Below, one piece after another: positions 62,985 through 64,000 of a stretch of 64,000 nucleotides of DNA. A model generated the notes under the pieces. That model was not told the DNA's origin. It did no database searches and saw only the letters and a list, made by a program, of their open reading frames with translations. The DNA is from Streptomyces sp. Ru62 (lineage in GTDB: Bacteria; Actinomycetota; Actinomycetes; Streptomycetales; Streptomycetaceae), in NCBI RefSeq assembly GCF_002920615.1, contig NZ_PQSU01000006.1, positions 1 to 64,000 of the forward strand, read 5' to 3'. The translations under genes were made by a program, and so were the position numbers. The first letter of the stretch is position 1, and the number at the start of each line of letters is the position of its first letter.

Positions 62985-63677
62985 ATGGTGTCGTCGGCCG
63001 CGTCCGCTTCGGCAGATCGGACGGCACCTGAAGACCTCCGTCGGGACGGCCGCGCGCGGCGGGCGGATGTGGCCGCGGGTGCGGTGCCGCGTGACGGTCT
63101 GTTCAGGGGGCCCAGGCCCGACACCGTGGTCTCGTACGAGACCGACGGAAATTACCTCACGGGCCGCTTCGACAAGAAGGCGATCGCCGCCTCCTCCTCC
63201 ATGGGGGCAGGGCTCGACCGGCTCACGGACAGCGTCGTCTACCGCTCGATGAGTGCGCCCAAGGGCAAGACCCTGGCCGACGACCCGTCGTACGTCGCCG
63301 TGGCCAACTGCCTCGGCACCGTCTTCACGGCGAACTTCGACCGTAAATACGCGCGCAACAGCAGGGCGTTGCTGGCGGCCGTCGGCACCCGGATGGGCAC
63401 CGACGGCAAGCCCGTCTCGAAGCTGTGCGCCCTGAGCGGCTCGCACAAGGACGCCGACGAACTGGCCGGGATGCTGCGTGCGTTCACTGCGAAGGGAAAG
63501 CCGTTCGAGGGCGCGACCGTCGGGGTAGAGGAGCGGGACAAGCCGATGGTCACGATGAGTTGGAAGAACCAGGCGCGGCCCGGACTCCGGGTCGGCCAGC
63601 ACCTCCTGCTCGGCTACGGGAAATGGGGCGACGCCGGATGGCAGCGCGATGTCACCATGACGGACGATCCCGTATGA
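62985..63677 (+). CDS. Hypothetical protein
   Basis: I do not recognise this protein (up to 230 residues). The coding part looks real from about residue 45: PDTVVSYETDGNYLTGRFDK, ADDPSYVAVANCLGTVFTAN, AAVGTRMGTDGKPVSKLCAL, with paired Cys residues that could form a disulfide, and an ending LLGYGKWGDAGWQRDVTMTD. The first 40 residues are Arg/Ala-rich and may not be translated, so the true start could be later or the N-terminus may be lost. There is no clear signal peptide in this frame. Confidence 0.5.
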   Translation: MVSSAASASADRTAPEDLRRDGRARRADVAAGAVPRDGLFRGPRPDTVVSYETDGNYLTGRFDKKAIAASSSMGAGLDRLTDSVVYRSMSAPKGKTLADDPSYVAVANCLGTVFTANFDRKYARNSRALLAAVGTRMGTDGKPVSKLCALSGSHKDADELAGMLRAFTAKGKPFEGATVGVEERDKPMVTMSWKNQARPGLRVGQHLLLGYGKWGDAGWQRDVTMTDDPV

Positions 63678-64000
63678 GCACATCTCACCGCCACCCTTTG
63701 TATGACTTCAACAAGTCGACAGGGCTCTGAGCGTAGCTTCGCGTGTGAGACGTCGCACTACAGGGCGCTGGGATTTCTGCAACGCGGCTCGGGTGACAGC
63801 CAGTGTCCCGGGGGCCCGCTACCGGCGGCGCGGGATGGTCACCCGGGCCTCCGACGCTTCGACCCAGCGTTCCCTCGGCAGGTTCTACCACTCGATGGCA
63901 GGCCGGCTGCCATCCGGAACAGCCGAAGCCGACGCACACACAAGCGCATGGGTCGGCCATGCGGACGGGGTCTTCTCTGCGGTGCGCGCCAACTGCTCCG
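63678..64000. other. No recognisable gene at the window end
   Basis: The last 320 bp hold no supported coding region. Minus- and plus-strand frames are short and lack starts or family patterns. Confidence 0.5.

Noticed and set aside
1..64000. CRISPR array, tRNA or rRNA genes
   Set aside because: No regularly spaced direct repeats with unique spacers, and no cloverleaf-like or rRNA-like segment was recognised anywhere.

Overview
The window is high-GC DNA typical of a Streptomyces or close relative: many GTG/TTG starts, a snapalysin-type protease, a PAS-LuxR (PimM-like) regulator, a gas-vesicle pair and actinobacterial IS families. The left half (about 1-27 kb) looks like accessory chromosome-arm DNA: intact regulators and enzymes are interspersed with truncated genes, frameshifted genes and remnants of at least six insertion sequences. 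Notable intact items are a LysR/MFS divergent pair, a Pls-type membrane NRPS terminal protein with two carrier domains and no adenylation domain (9.2-12.0 kb), a snapalysin, two orphan immunity-type genes between insertion sequences, an RHH/Fic toxin-antitoxin pair with an apparent operator, and a GvpA/GvpF pair.

The central part (about 26.9-56.3 kb) is a biosynthetic gene cluster that I do not recognise as a known one. It opens with an XRE-TPR regulator, a PAS-LuxR regulator, and an operon of a PapA-like stand-alone condensation protein followed by an ECF sigma factor. Divergent from that operon are an NRPS/ligase/KR megasynthase (C-A-T-C-AL-KR-T, interrupted by one extra base in a C run) and a PKS module (KS-AT-ACP-TE). 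The intergenic region between them carries two near-matches to the PimM-type operator. A leftward block (ACP, AMP-forming ligase, Sfp-type phosphopantetheinyl transferase) and a rightward, mostly overlapping operon follow. The rightward operon encodes all five subunits of a phenylacetyl-CoA-epoxidase-like multicomponent monooxygenase (PaaABCDE), an SDR, tryptophan 2,3-dioxygenase, kynurenine formamidase and kynureninase.

Taken together the genes suggest this route: tryptophan is converted to anthranilate by the kynurenine enzymes; the ligase loads anthranilate (or a derivative) on the free-standing ACP; the Paa-type diiron complex epoxidises the thioester-bound arene; the SDR adjusts the product; and the first, EntF-like C domain takes the modified aryl starter onto a Thr-like residue. 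A PksJ-like AL-KR module and one malonyl-type extension follow, then thioesterase release. No ring-opening genes (PaaG, PaaZ) and no PaaK are present, so oxidation of an aryl thioester for assembly rather than catabolism is the most economical reading. This scheme is inference from gene content.

The right end (56.6-64 kb) has an MBL-fold hydrolase divergent from a TetR regulator with three operator-like repeats, a hypothetical protein, an SDR, and a divergent pair of DUF1990-like genes, ending in an unrecognised gene. Several otherwise good genes are broken by a single base (near 3,990, 5,901 and 35,003). These may be true pseudogenes or residual sequencing indels, and this matters most for the NRPS.
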